The notes: a model not told the origin generated them from the sequence alone. A DNA stretch of 64,000 nucleotides from VAZQ01 sp963739385 (GCA_963739385.1 CAVUAI010000048.1:1-64000), one strand, 5' to 3'; positions 42,506-52,098 are shown, numbered from the stretch's first letter. Made by a program: numbers and translations.

Positions 42506-44122
42506 CTAATACATCCGATGCACCATCGCCGCGGGCGACGGTGCAATCACGAACTGTGCGATCGGGTATCCGTAAGCCAGCAGCATCAGGATCAGGACCA
42601 ACAGGTTCCAGAGTCCGAAGCCGTTGAGTGCGGCCGGAACGCGCTGCGGCGGATGCACCGCCAGCGCGTATAGCGGCCGTTGCAGCGCCGGCAACGGGCT
42701 GCGGTGAAGGACGGCGAGATTGCGCACGAACAACAGCGCGGAGGCGAGCAGCACGAAACCGCCCACCAGGGAAACGATGACCAGCGGTCCCCAGCCGGCA
42801 ATGATCGGATCGGCATAATTGAAATTGGCAACGCGGCGCCATTGGCCCTGCAGGCCCAGCCAATGCCAGGGCAACGTCATCACCATCATGCCGATGAACC
42901 AGAGCCACAGCTGCAGCCGCAGCGGCGCGGGCGACGCATGCGCACGCCCGGTCAGGCGCGGCCATATCTCGTAGGCGATCGCGAAATACATGATGACGAC
43001 GGAGCCGCCGAAAATCAGATGAAAGTGCGCCGTTATCCACGAGGTGTTGTGCACCATCGCGTTCATGCCGTAGCCCATGTTGATGAGTCCGCCGAACCCG
43101 CCGAAGCCCAGCATCACGAAGGCAAGGCCGGTCGCGAGGACGGCCGGCCGGTCCCATGGCAGCGCCGCGATCCAGCCGAAAACGCCACGGCCACCGCGCA
43201 GGCGCCCTGCAATTTCCAACGACGCCGTGATGGTGAAGATCGTCAGCAGGGTCGGCACCGCCACGAAGGCCGTGAGCAGCACCTGGATGAACTTCCAGCC
43301 GTTGCCGTGCTCGGGATCCATCATCAGGTGATGCATGCCGACGGGTAAGCTGTAGAGCAGAAACAGAATAAAGGTGAGGCGGCCCATCGTGTCGCTGTAG
43401 AGGCGTCCGCCGGCCGCGCGTGGCACGATCGTATAAAATGCGATGTAAGCCGGGATGAGCCAGAAATAGACAATGGCATGCAGCGTCCACGAGAACAGCG
43501 TGCGTGCAAGGCCGGCATCGATGGTCTGCACGAAGCCCAGCGACGCCGGAATGATCTGGAAAAGCAGCTCGGCCGCCAGGCCGACAGTGGTCCACAGCCA
43601 CAAGACCGCGTTCGCCACCGTGCCGAACATCGCCAATGGCACGGGCCGGCCTGGATTTTCGCGTTTCCACTCGCGCATCGCGACGAGCATGAGAACGCAC
43701 CATATCCACGAACCAACCACGACAAGCACTAGCCCGATATAGAACCAGGGGCTGGCCGTAAGCGGAGGATAAAACGTGTAGAGAACCGAGGCCTGACCCG
43801 AGAGAATCGTGACCAGGGCCATCACCACGCCGACAAGCCCCATCCAGAACCCGGCCCACGCCCAGGGTTTGCCCGGGAGAGGACGCCCGAGCGCAGTCAC
43901 GGCGACAAAATAGCCGAAGCCCATGATGAAGAAGGTCGTCAGGACGTAGGCCATCGCAACGCCGTGCGCCGTCACCGACATGAAATATTGTCCGGGCGTG
44001 CCGATGTTGGTGCCCAGCGGGCTGCGCACCCACATCTGCCAGGTTCCGAGGAAGGCGGCGACTAGAAATGCTCCGAACGCCACCCAGAAATGCGCGAGGC
44101 AAAGCCGCTCAACGTTGCGCAC
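42506..44122 (-). CDS. cytochrome c oxidase subunit I, ba3-type (B family)
   Basis: 538 aa, 12-13 helices. Haem and CuB ligands: TAHGVAMAY (low-spin haem His), WTLHAIVYFWLIPAYIAFY with the His-Tyr crosslink pair, HHLMMDPEH, and HNTSWITAHFHLIFG with the proximal and low-spin His. The K-type channel pattern and lack of the D-channel Glu motif place it in B-family haem-copper oxidases, which have high oxygen affinity. GTG 44122 (context GGAGGGTCTCCT) is preferred; the frame is open to 44218 inside subunit II. It overlaps subunit II by 14 bp. Confidence 0.9.
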   Translation of the reverse strand: MRNVERLCLAHFWVAFGAFLVAAFLGTWQMWVRSPLGTNIGTPGQYFMSVTAHGVAMAYVLTTFFIMGFGYFVAVTALGRPLPGKPWAWAGFWMGLVGVVMALVTILSGQASVLYTFYPPLTASPWFYIGLVLVVVGSWIWCVLMLVAMREWKRENPGRPVPLAMFGTVANAVLWLWTTVGLAAELLFQIIPASLGFVQTIDAGLARTLFSWTLHAIVYFWLIPAYIAFYTIVPRAAGGRLYSDTMGRLTFILFLLYSLPVGMHHLMMDPEHGNGWKFIQVLLTAFVAVPTLLTIFTITASLEIAGRLRGGRGVFGWIAALPWDRPAVLATGLAFVMLGFGGFGGLINMGYGMNAMVHNTSWITAHFHLIFGGSVVIMYFAIAYEIWPRLTGRAHASPAPLRLQLWLWFIGMMVMTLPWHWLGLQGQWRRVANFNYADPIIAGWGPLVIVSLVGGFVLLASALLFVRNLAVLHRSPLPALQRPLYALAVHPPQRVPAALNGFGLWNLLVLILMLLAYGYPIAQFVIAPSPAAMVHRMY

Positions 44123-44666
44123 AGGAGACCCTCCCGTCCCGGTCCGGCTTGAATTCGCTTTCCGGCACGACTTGAACGTTGGCCCACATGTCGCTGTGGC
44201 CCAGGCCGCAATACTCATGACAGGGCATCAGCAGGTCTTCGGCCTGGTTGAATTCGCTGTACACCTGGGCGACGAAGCCGGGCACCACCATGGTGTTGAC
44301 GTTGGTCCCGGTAATCAGGAGACCATGGACGACGTCGGGTGCCGCGAAGCGCAGCGTGACGCGCCGTCCCCGCGGAACCGCGATGCAACGCGGCACGAAC
44401 ATGAATTGCGTGGCGATGACCCGCACGATGACATCACCGTCGGCCGCGACCGTCGTTCCCAGATTTTGTTCGGCGAACTCGCCTGAGAGATGCAACGTCT
44501 TGGGGTCGATATGCTCCACGTTGCTAGGCGGGTTTATGTCTCTCGTCAGAGCCGTGAACACGATCATGCCGAGAATTGCGGCAACGAACACGCCGACGCC
44601 GAACGCCCACAGCAATTCGGTGCCGAGAATTCGCCGCTCGTGTGCGTCAACGGGTTGCTCGGTCAC
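44109..44666 (-). CDS. cytochrome c oxidase subunit II (CuA)
   Basis: 185 aa. One N-terminal helix (LLWAFGVGVFVAAILGMIVF) and a cupredoxin domain with CuA ligands: His in DVVHGLLITG and the cluster MPCHEYCGLGHSDMW. The length and single helix fit subunit II of ba3-type oxidases. Start GTG 44666 lies 3 bp after the small subunit stop. Confidence 0.9.
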   Translation of the reverse strand: MTEQPVDAHERRILGTELLWAFGVGVFVAAILGMIVFTALTRDINPPSNVEHIDPKTLHLSGEFAEQNLGTTVAADGDVIVRVIATQFMFVPRCIAVPRGRRVTLRFAAPDVVHGLLITGTNVNTMVVPGFVAQVYSEFNQAEDLLMPCHEYCGLGHSDMWANVQVVPESEFKPDRDGRVSCAQR

Positions 44667-44669
44667 GGC

Positions 44670-44870
44670 CTAGCCCACCGGACCGCGCGGGAGGAAGACC
44701 AACAGGTAGATCGCCAGGTAGCCGATCACCAGCAAGGCGACGGCGGCTCCGGCCGTGACGGCGGCCCCGAGCGGAACGACACGCATGACCTCGGCGAGCG
44801 CGGCTGGATCGACGTGGTCGCCGACTTCGGAGGGAGTGTCAGCGGCGGAAGGTTGATCGGCACCGACCAT
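44670..44870 (-). CDS. small single-helix protein of the ba3 oxidase cluster
   Basis: 66 aa with a soluble acidic N-terminus (MVGADQPSAADTPSEVGDHV) and one helix (GAAVTAGAAVALLVIGYLAI YLLVF). It is the first gene of the oxidase set, directly upstream of subunit II, the position of subunit IIa-like peptides in ba3 oxidases. The assignment is by position and topology; no sequence family is recognised. Confidence 0.6.
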   Translation of the reverse strand: MVGADQPSAADTPSEVGDHVDPAALAEVMRVVPLGAAVTAGAAVALLVIGYLAIYLLVFLPRGPVG

Positions 44871-45053
44871 GGATTGCCCCCACGTGCGCCAGCCAACGTC
44901 TGTAATGTTGAATTCTACACCGGGATCGTCAAAAGACCAGCGGGAGATGGCAAATAGCGGGCATCCCACTCCGCGGCGGACCGGTCACTCGCTCATCGCG
45001 AATCCGCGCAGCGACCTCTCGCCCCTGACGTCAAACCAGCAGCAGCGGTCCGC

Positions 45054-46572
45054 TCACATCTTGTCGGGCAGGGCGTAAGCGATCAGGGAGTCGCCTGGCG
45101 GTGTCATCATGAAGTGATGACCGCCCGCCATGATCACCACATATTGCTTGCCGTTCTGCTCATAGACGATCGGCGTCGCTTGGCCGCCTGCGGGAAGCAC
45201 GTCGCTCCACAAAATCTCGCCCGTCTTGATGTCGATGGCCTTGATCAAATCGTCGGTCGCCGCCGCGATGAAGATCAGGCCGCCCGCGGTTACCACCGGG
45301 CCGCCATTGTTCGGCGTGCCGATCTCGAGCGGCAGGAAGGTGGGTATGCCGAACGGGCCATTGCGGCGCGCCGAACCAAAGGGACGATCCCACACCGTTT
45401 TGCCCGTGGCGAGATCGATTGCGCGGATGCCCCCGTAAGGGGGCCGCGTGCATAGCACGCCGGTCGGCATCTGCCATCCGGCATTGACGAGGATGCCATA
45501 GGGGGTTCCCGTCTGCGCACCGGCGCCTTCCGCGCTCGAACCACCTCCGGCCGCGCGCGGATCGCCAGCGGGGTAAAGACCCATCGCGTCCGCCTCGTTC
45601 CGGGTCACGAGCATGTTGTAGTTCGGCATGTCGTTGTAGTTCGCGATGATGACCCCGCGGTGCGGATCGACCGCGACGCTGCCCCAGTCCGATCCACCGT
45701 TGTAACCTGGATACTCGATGTTATGGCGCCCGAGCTCCGGCGGCGTGTACGGGCCGTCATAACGAGCGCGCTTGAAGTTGATGCGGCAGATCATCTGATC
45801 GATCGGAGAGATGCCCCACATGTCGCTTTCGACCAGGTTGGTCTTGCGCAGAGTGTGGTAGCGCGAGAAGGGTTGCGTCTTGGAGCGCTGGTCAGGCTCG
45901 GCGCCACCCTGCGGAAATCTCGTCGACCTGATGCAGCGGCTTTCCGGTGGCCCGGTCGAGCACGAAGATGTCGCCGTTCTTGCTGGGCAGCAAGATCGCC
46001 GGCACCTTGCCGTTGGCAGTGGGGAACTCGACCAGCGTCGGCTGCGAGCCGAGATCATAGTCCCACACGTCGTTATGCACCGTCTGGAAGACCCAGCGTG
46101 GCTTGCCCGTATTCACGTCGAGCGCGACCAGCGCAGAGCTGTACTTCTTCTCCTCATCCGAGCGCAGCGCCGTGTAGTAGTCGCCGGCCGAGTTGCCCAT
46201 CGGCAGATAGACGAGACCGAGCTTTTCGTCACCAACTGCCGTCGTCCACATGTTGGGCGTGCCGAGCGAATAGGGCTTGCCGTCAGGCGGCATCTTGGTG
46301 GTTTCCGGCTCATTGATGTCCCACGCAAAGCGCAGCTCGCCAGTCACCGCGTCATAACCGCGAATGACACCCGATGCGGCCCAACGGCGCTGGCCATCGA
46401 GCACTTGATGGCCGGTAACGGCGACGCCCTGCACGATCGCCGGCGTCGCCGTGATGGCTGCCGTGCCAGGAATGACCGGCGTGACCGCGCCGGTGGCGCT
46501 ATCCTTCTGCGCCAGCCCGAGCTTGAGATCCGCGGCACACGCCGCCGCCTTCCAAACGGTTTCGGCTGACAA
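45054..46572 (-). pseudogene. membrane PQQ-dependent dehydrogenase, C-terminal part (interrupted, one frameshift)
   Basis: About 500 codons of an eight-bladed PQQ propeller of the glucose/quinate/shikimate family: SGVIRGYDAVTGELRFAWD, NDVWDYDLGSQPTLVEFP, NGDIFVLDRATGKPLHQVD, then (new frame from about 45900) GGSDWGSVAVDPHRGVIIAN, CTRPPYGGIRAIDLATGKTV and AGGHHFMMTPPGDSLIAYAL to the end. The frame break near 45900 needs one base. The 5' side ends abruptly at about 46565 against a MaoC fragment on the other strand. The missing amino-terminal propeller part would be about 250-300 residues. The enzyme oxidises sugars in the periplasm and feeds ubiquinone. Confidence 0.82.
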
Positions 46573-46915
46573 TCATCCTATCCACTACGATGTGGAATAT
46601 GCACGACGGCACGGGCATATTGCTCCCGTAGTGCATGGCTTACAGGTTTTCGCCTTCACGGCTCCAGGTGCTACGCTCTTTCCGCAATATATCGGCGACG
46701 TTTTCGTGGCGTTTACCAGTGCGTCATGCAAATTCCTCAAGGAGGTGCACTCTGGAGATACGCTCTATCCTGCACTGGAAATTATTGCGCTTACACCGCA
46801 AGGAGACACCGGTATAGTGACCACGCGGGCGACGGTGCACAACCAACGAGGTGAACTCGTTCTCGAGGGCGAGCACCAGTACGCGCTGAAAACCTCATCC
46901 AAGGCTGGAAAGTAG
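46573..46915 (+). pseudogene. MaoC-like hydratase fragment (5' end missing)
   Basis: The frame reads VSADNHPIHYDVEYARRHGH, VVHGLQVFAFTAPGATLFPQ, FTSASCKFLKEVHSGDTLYP and ends EHQYALKTSSKAGK TAG. DNHPIHYD...HGL is the hot-dog-fold hydratase motif with the catalytic Asp/His. The first 40 or so residues are absent. Base composition is visibly lower in GC than both flanks. It sits, in reverse orientation, exactly in the gap between the two pieces of the PQQ dehydrogenase gene. Confidence 0.75.
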
Positions 46916-46921
46916 CAAGTA

Positions 46922-47055
46922 CAGCTTACCATGGCGAGGTAAACCCCGCCGCTTGCGAGAATGACGCCCAACAGGACGATCACCGCACCTAGCCCCACGG
47001 GGGCCCACGCCCAGTACGCTTTCATTGCCGACGCTTCATGCCGTGTGGTGGACAT
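46922..47055 (-). pseudogene. membrane PQQ-dependent dehydrogenase, N-terminal piece
   Basis: ATG 47055 with AAGGAA upstream encodes MSTTRHEASAMKAYWAWAPV and a first membrane helix GLGAVIVLLGVILASGGVYL AMV, the usual start of membrane-bound glucose/quinate dehydrogenases. The similarity stops at about 46922, where the MaoC-containing segment begins. The other four or so helices and the start of the propeller are missing. Confidence 0.6.
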
Positions 47056-47234
47056 GGGCGATTCCTTCCCGTGGAGATGTAAGTCGAAGTGAGCAAATGT
47101 TTTCCGGGTTGCCCCCGAAAGCGGATTCCAATCCGCACATTAACACGTGCCCGCCCTCGAGAAAAATCGATCGATTGCACGCTTGCAACGAAGCGCCGGC
47201 GTTCGCCGGAATTGCGGCGCAGGATTCCCACCGC

Positions 47235-48209
47235 TCAGCGAGCGAGCCACACCGTCGTGCCGAGCTCGAAGGCGGCCGCATCGCGTTGCGGATCGAGGCG
47301 CAGGCGCAGCGTGTTGAGATCGTGATCGCCGACCGCGCGCTCGGCCTGCCAGGTCGCGAACGGCCCGAGCGGCAACAGCTCGGTGACGACGGCAGGCGTC
47401 GGTGGTTGCCCGCCCGGTCGCGCGACGTCGACCGCCGTTCCCACCGTGAGGCCGTGCAGCCGATCCTCGCGCGCGTTGAACGACAGCCAGCGTTTGTCGG
47501 GCACCTCGATTGCGAGCACCGGCTCGCCGGCGAGCACGTTCTCGCCGACCTCGGCGACGACCACGCTGACGACCCCGTCGGCCGGCGCCCGCAGGATGGT
47601 CTTGTCCAGCTGCCGCTCGAGCACCGCGAGCGCGGACTCGGCGGCCTTGACCTGCGCGTCGGCGATGGCGCGCTCCTCCTGGGTCGGCCCGGCTTGCGCC
47701 GCGGCATGATTTGCCTCGGCTTCCTCCACGTCAGCGCGTGCGCTCGCCGCATCGTTCTGGGCCTGGTCGAGAGCTTGCTGCGAGGCAATATCCTGGCGTG
47801 CGAGGGTGGCCGTTCGGCCCAGTTGCAATTCCGCGTATGCCAACCGCGACTTCGCCTTGGCGATTTCGGCGGCGAGCCCGGCGACCTCCTCCGCGCGCAC
47901 GCCGGCATAGACGTGGTCGCGGTTGGCGGCGGCGGCGGCAAGGGCTGCGCGCGCCTGCGCCACCGCCGCGGTCAGCTCGATGGCAGACAGCTCGGCAACG
48001 ATCTCGCCGGCACGCACGCGGGCGCCTTTCTGGACGTTGATGGCGGCAAGCTGGCCGCCGACCTCGGGCGCCACGCGCACCTCGGTCGCGCGCACGATGC
48101 CGACAATGGGTGCGGCCGTTCCGGGACGCCACAGCACATATCCGACCGCGCCCGCCGCGGCGAGCATCAGGCCGAGCGCGATGATCCCTGCGGACCTGCG
48201 GCTAGCCAT
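47235..48209 (-). CDS. HlyD-family efflux adaptor (YbhG-like)
   Basis: 324 aa. An N-terminal helix (GIIALGLMLAAAGAVGYVLW) is followed by lipoyl half VRVAPEVGGQLAAINVQKGA, a long coiled coil rich in Ala and Glu (residues 75-195), second lipoyl half TILRAPADGVVSVVVAEVGE and a beta-barrel with KRWLSFNAREDRLHGLTVGT. It overlaps the end of the fused permease gene by 8 bp and is the last gene of the three-gene operon. It would connect the inner-membrane permease with an outer-membrane channel. Confidence 0.87.
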   Translation of the reverse strand: MASRRSAGIIALGLMLAAAGAVGYVLWRPGTAAPIVGIVRATEVRVAPEVGGQLAAINVQKGARVRAGEIVAELSAIELTAAVAQARAALAAAAANRDHVYAGVRAEEVAGLAAEIAKAKSRLAYAELQLGRTATLARQDIASQQALDQAQNDAASARADVEEAEANHAAAQAGPTQEERAIADAQVKAAESALAVLERQLDKTILRAPADGVVSVVVAEVGENVLAGEPVLAIEVPDKRWLSFNAREDRLHGLTVGTAVDVARPGGQPPTPAVVTELLPLGPFATWQAERAVGDHDLNTLRLRLDPQRDAAAFELGTTVWLAR

Positions 48210-50520
48210 GCCGGCGCCTCCGCTCGACGACGAACGCCGACATCACCGCGATCACGAAATAGACGATGGCCAGGGCGCAGAGGCCGCGCCAGTCGTGCGC
48301 CACCTCCCACAGGCTCGCGCCCAGCTGGTCGATACGGACGATGCCATCGATGGCGAAATCCGAGGGGAATATGGAGCCCGCGGCAAGGACCGGCTTGGGT
48401 ATGGCTTCGCGCGGCCAGGAAAAGCCCGCCAGGAAAAACTGCGGAAGGCTGGTGCCGAGGACGATGAGCGTCGGGGCCTCCGGGCGCTTGAACCAGGTGC
48501 CCAGCGCCTGGCCCATGAAGCTGGTCGCCAGAATAAAGACTGCCCCCAGCGCGAAGAATTGCAGGGGGTCGCCGAGCACGGAAAAACCATAGGAGCGCGG
48601 CAGCACGAGGAAGTAGAGCGCGAGCGCGGGCGCATAGATGGTCAGGTGCGCGATGCCGCGGCCGAGCACGGTGACGAACACTCCGCCGGCGGCCTGCGCC
48701 AGGGCGGGGCCGGTCAGCATCGCCGAGCCGATCAGCAGCGTCTGCTGCAGGATCAGCACGAAGGCCGCCGGCACGATGTAGCTTGCATAGCCGCCGACCG
48801 GGTTGAAGATCGGCTGCAGCAGGATGTCGGCGGGGCTGGTGGCCGCCAGCGCCGCCTTGGCCAGGCTGCCATCGGTGCGCGCGCCGCGCGCGGCGAGCTC
48901 GGACGACAGCGTATCGATCGCGAGCGAGATCCCGCTCGACATTGTTCTGAACAGGAACAGGTAGGTGGCATCGGCATAGACCGGAAGGTGGGCGGTGTCG
49001 CCCTTGAGCACGTCGCGTTGCGTCCGGGGCGGGATGCCGACCACGGCGAAGGCCTCGCCGCGATCCATCGCCGCGCGCGCCTCGGCCAGCGTCTCGGCGC
49101 GGACCGCGACATCGACCGCGCCGCTCGCATCCAATGTCTGCACGATGCTGCGGCTGAGCTCGCTCAGATCGTTGTCGACCACCGCGATCGGGATCTTGCG
49201 CAGGATCTGGTTGAGATAGGGCTGCGGGTAATAGAAGCCGTAGATCAGCGGCGCGATCACCAGCAGGATAAAGGCCCCGCGGGTCGCGAGCACGCGGCCC
49301 CATTCGGCGGCGAAGGCTCCGCCGATGCCGCGCGGCGCGGCAGGGGCCGGCGCCGGCGGAGGCGCGGGCGCCACACGGAACGTGCGCCCTGCGAGCGCGC
49401 GCAGGCGCAGCAACGCGAGCAGCGTGTAGAGCACGGCGAGCGCCGCCAGCACAGCGAAGGGGCGCGCGGAGTCGGCAAGCGGCAATCCGCGCGCCGCCTG
49501 CCCGAGCAGCACCGCCATGTACCAGCGCAGCGGAAGGATCGCGCTCCAGAATTGCGCAAAAGCGTTCATGCCCAGCAGCGGAAATCCCACGCCCGCGTAA
49601 CCGAATGCGGGCGAGACCACGAGGCCGGTGAGGCCGAGCCCGGTCGCGAGGTCGAGCACCAGGAGCTGCATCAGCGCTCCCAGCGCCAGGTAGCCGACGA
49701 TCAGCAGGCATCCTGCGGCCACCATCATCGGCACGTCGCCCTTGAACGAAATCCCGAGCAGTCCCTCCAAAATGAGCGCCGCCGACAGCATGATGACGAA
49801 GAAAATCAGGAACAGGGGCGCAAGCTTGCCGGCGAGCGCGACGATCGGGTTTCCGCCCGCGCAGGCGAGCCAGGTGCGCATGCTGCGCCGGCGAAACTCG
49901 GAGCCGACCGCGTAGCCGGCGGCGAGCGCGATGATCACATGGGCGACCATCGGCAACAGCGCACGCAGCAGAAACTGCGCGTAGTTCCGCTGCGGATTGA
50001 CCAGCACGATCGTCTCGGCAACCAGCGTCCCGATGCGCGACGCTTTTGGGGCCGCGTGGGCCGCGGACGCCACGCTGGCGGCGGCGAGGCTGTCGCTGAG
50101 ACCTGCCGCCGCCACGCCCGCGGCCGTCAGGAACTGCTGATTGTAGAATGCGACCACCTGCGGCCGGCGCTCGGCCTTGAGGTCGCGCTCGAAATTGGCC
50201 GGGATATAGACTGCGGCAATGGCGTCCCCGGCCCGGATCGCGCGCGCCGCAGACGCGAGGTCGTCGGCGCGCTCGACGATGCCGAGACTGGGAGACGCGG
50301 CCACCTGCTCGACGAAGGCGCGCGAGGTCTCCGATCGGTCCGCGTCGACGACGACCACCCCGAGATCGCGGATCACGGGCTGACTGAAGACCGCGGTCAG
50401 GACCGCGAAGGCGAACAGCGGCACGCCGAAGATCAAGATGAGCGCCACGCGGTCGTGCAGCAGCCATCGCCATTCGCGTCTGGCGACCAGCAGGAAGCCT
50501 GGCTTCGGCGCCGGCCTCAT
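48202..50520 (-). CDS. fused double ABC-2 type permease
   Basis: 772 aa made of two ABC-2 permease units in one chain. Unit 1 (about 1-370) starts LLVARREWRWLLHDRVALIL, with a large periplasmic domain (LGVVVVDADRSETSRAFVEQ ... IAAVYIPANFERDLKA). Unit 2 (about 400-765) repeats this as AAEWGRVLATRGAFILLVIA, PIAVVDNDLSELSRSIVQTL and FAVVGIPPRTQRDVLKGD. Each half ends in a block of five helices. A Pro/Ala linker (APAPPPAPAPAAP) joins them. Such units normally pair with an ATPase, which is absent here. Overlaps both neighbours, so the operon is tightly coupled. Confidence 0.85.
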   Translation of the reverse strand: MRPAPKPGFLLVARREWRWLLHDRVALILIFGVPLFAFAVLTAVFSQPVIRDLGVVVVDADRSETSRAFVEQVAASPSLGIVERADDLASAARAIRAGDAIAAVYIPANFERDLKAERRPQVVAFYNQQFLTAAGVAAAGLSDSLAAASVASAAHAAPKASRIGTLVAETIVLVNPQRNYAQFLLRALLPMVAHVIIALAAGYAVGSEFRRRSMRTWLACAGGNPIVALAGKLAPLFLIFFVIMLSAALILEGLLGISFKGDVPMMVAAGCLLIVGYLALGALMQLLVLDLATGLGLTGLVVSPAFGYAGVGFPLLGMNAFAQFWSAILPLRWYMAVLLGQAARGLPLADSARPFAVLAALAVLYTLLALLRLRALAGRTFRVAPAPPPAPAPAAPRGIGGAFAAEWGRVLATRGAFILLVIAPLIYGFYYPQPYLNQILRKIPIAVVDNDLSELSRSIVQTLDASGAVDVAVRAETLAEARAAMDRGEAFAVVGIPPRTQRDVLKGDTAHLPVYADATYLFLFRTMSSGISLAIDTLSSELAARGARTDGSLAKAALAATSPADILLQPIFNPVGGYASYIVPAAFVLILQQTLLIGSAMLTGPALAQAAGGVFVTVLGRGIAHLTIYAPALALYFLVLPRSYGFSVLGDPLQFFALGAVFILATSFMGQALGTWFKRPEAPTLIVLGTSLPQFFLAGFSWPREAIPKPVLAAGSIFPSDFAIDGIVRIDQLGASLWEVAHDWRGLCALAIVYFVIAVMSAFVVERRRRHG

Positions 50521-51623
50521 CGGCCCGCCCGCGGTCGCACGTCCAGATAGGCGCTCATGCCGGGCCGCAGCTCCGGCACCTTGTCGACGGGGTAGGCACG
50601 GATCGAAAACGTGCGCAGGTCGAAATCGCCGGTGGCGCGGGTGGCGCGCCAGCTCGCATACTCGCCCTTGGTGGCGATCAGCCTGACCTCGACGGTGATG
50701 TGGCGATCACCGAGCGCCGGAATGCGCACGCTGAACCGGTCCCCGAGTTTGAGCGTCTTGAGCAGGTCCTCGCGCAGATCGAAGTGGACCCACATGTCGC
50801 CGAGATCGACCAGCGTGATCAGCGGCACGCCGGGCGAAACGTATTCGCCGGGCTCGACGTTGCGCTTGTAGACCTGCGCGGCGACCGGGGCGTAGATCAC
50901 CATCTGGTCGATGATCGATTGCACGGTCTTGATGTCGGCAATGGCCTTGCCGACATTCGCCTCGGCGATCTCATGCTCCTCGCGCGTATAGCCGTTGACC
51001 GCCTGCTCATAGGCCGATTTGGCCTGATCCGCCCCGCGCTCGCTTTCGTGCAGCGAGTCGGTCGCCTGGTCGAGGCGCGCCTGCGGCGCATTGCCATGCT
51101 CGGCCAGCTGGCTGATCCGGTCGTAGGTCTTCTTGGCCAGGACCACGCTCGCCTGCGCCCGCTCGAGCGCGGCCTTGCGCGCCGCGATCACCTCCGCCCG
51201 CGTGCCGGCGTTGATGTTCGCGAGCTGCGCCTCGGCGACCACCTTGGCGGCCAGCGCCTGGTCGTGCTTCGCCAGCGTCTCGGGATTGTCGATCCGCACC
51301 AGCACGGCGCCGGCGGCGACGTCCTGGCCGCGCACAACCGGGATGTCCCCGACGCGGCCCTCGACCCGCGCCGCGATGTCGAGCCGCGTCGCATCCACCT
51401 CGCCCTGCACCAGCAGGGGTTGCGGCCGCACCAGGAACCAGATCGAGAGGCCGGCGATGGCGGCAACGACCAGTCCGACGATGATGGACGGAATGCGGCC
51501 GGACGAGAGCGGCGCCTTCGGCGGCTGTTTTGCCGGTTGCGGCGACGTATCCGCCGCCGTTTCGGTGTCGGGCGCCGTTGCCGGCGATATCTCGCGCTCG
51601 GTTCGGATATCAGGAGTCGCCAT
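50517..51623 (-). CDS. HlyD-family efflux adaptor (EmrA/YibH-like)
   Basis: 368 aa. Disordered acidic/Pro-rich N-terminus (about 40 residues), anchor helix SIIVGLVVAAIAGLSIWFLV, then lipoyl half VDATRLDIAARVEGRVGDIP, coiled coil (about residues 115-215), MVIYAPVAAQVYKRNVEPGE and a barrel with MWVHFDLREDLLKTLKLGDR. First gene of the operon; its TGA overlaps the permease ATG. It is clearly distinct from the second adaptor (47235-48209). Confidence 0.87.
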   Translation of the reverse strand: MATPDIRTEREISPATAPDTETAADTSPQPAKQPPKAPLSSGRIPSIIVGLVVAAIAGLSIWFLVRPQPLLVQGEVDATRLDIAARVEGRVGDIPVVRGQDVAAGAVLVRIDNPETLAKHDQALAAKVVAEAQLANINAGTRAEVIAARKAALERAQASVVLAKKTYDRISQLAEHGNAPQARLDQATDSLHESERGADQAKSAYEQAVNGYTREEHEIAEANVGKAIADIKTVQSIIDQMVIYAPVAAQVYKRNVEPGEYVSPGVPLITLVDLGDMWVHFDLREDLLKTLKLGDRFSVRIPALGDRHITVEVRLIATKGEYASWRATRATGDFDLRTFSIRAYPVDKVPELRPGMSAYLDVRPRAGR

Positions 51624-51708
51624 GTCTAGCCCGCGGCTTCTGCCCCGTCATGTTGCCGATCCGTCATCGACCGAGTCCGGCAATTCACGGTCGGATGTGA
51701 GCTGCCGT

Positions 51709-52098
51709 TCACGCTGAAACCACCCGAAGCAGCAGATCGCCGTAGCCCCAGACCGCGGTACCGACGATGCCGGTCAGATAACCGAGATACGAAAGGACCA
51801 CGTAGGATGTGGGCGGATTGAGGCGAAGCTCGATTTCTCTCGGCACCGATACGAGGCCTTCCTTGAGCGCCGTCGCCAGTGCGCGCTGATAGAAATGGGC
51901 GAGCCTGAAGGTGACCGCTGCTCCGGCCAAACACATGACCGAGCCTGACCGGGCAAACCAATCGGTGCCCGCCTTGCTGGAGAGATAGTAGGAAAATACT
52001 GCGAACAGCCAGGCCGCCGCCACCAACAAACCAAACAAGATGATGGTGCGGTTGAGCCCCGCGTATAGCGATCTAATTCTGACTTGGTCTGTCGGCAT
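51709..52098 (-). CDS. small membrane protein, function unknown
   Basis: 129 aa with three hydrophobic segments (TIILFGLLVAAAWLFAVFSY, GSVMCLAGAAVTFRLAHFYQ, TSYVVLSYLGYLTGIVGTAV). GAGG lies 7 bp before ATG 52098. It is downstream of cyoD on the same strand but separated by about 170 bp. No family recognised. Confidence 0.6.
   Translation of the reverse strand: MPTDQVRIRSLYAGLNRTIILFGLLVAAAWLFAVFSYYLSSKAGTDWFARSGSVMCLAGAAVTFRLAHFYQRALATALKEGLVSVPREIELRLNPPTSYVVLSYLGYLTGIVGTAVWGYGDLLLRVVSA

Noticed and set aside
46451..46572. Extending the MaoC gene upstream to an ATG at 46451
   Set aside because: That stretch is the antisense of conserved PQQ dehydrogenase sequence and does not resemble a MaoC N-terminus.
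47923..50550. Very long plus-strand open frame (875 codons) opposite the efflux operon
   Set aside because: It is antisense to the fused permease and adaptor genes, which have clear domains; the frame is rich in Arg, His, Gln and Glu as expected of a GC-rich antisense shadow.
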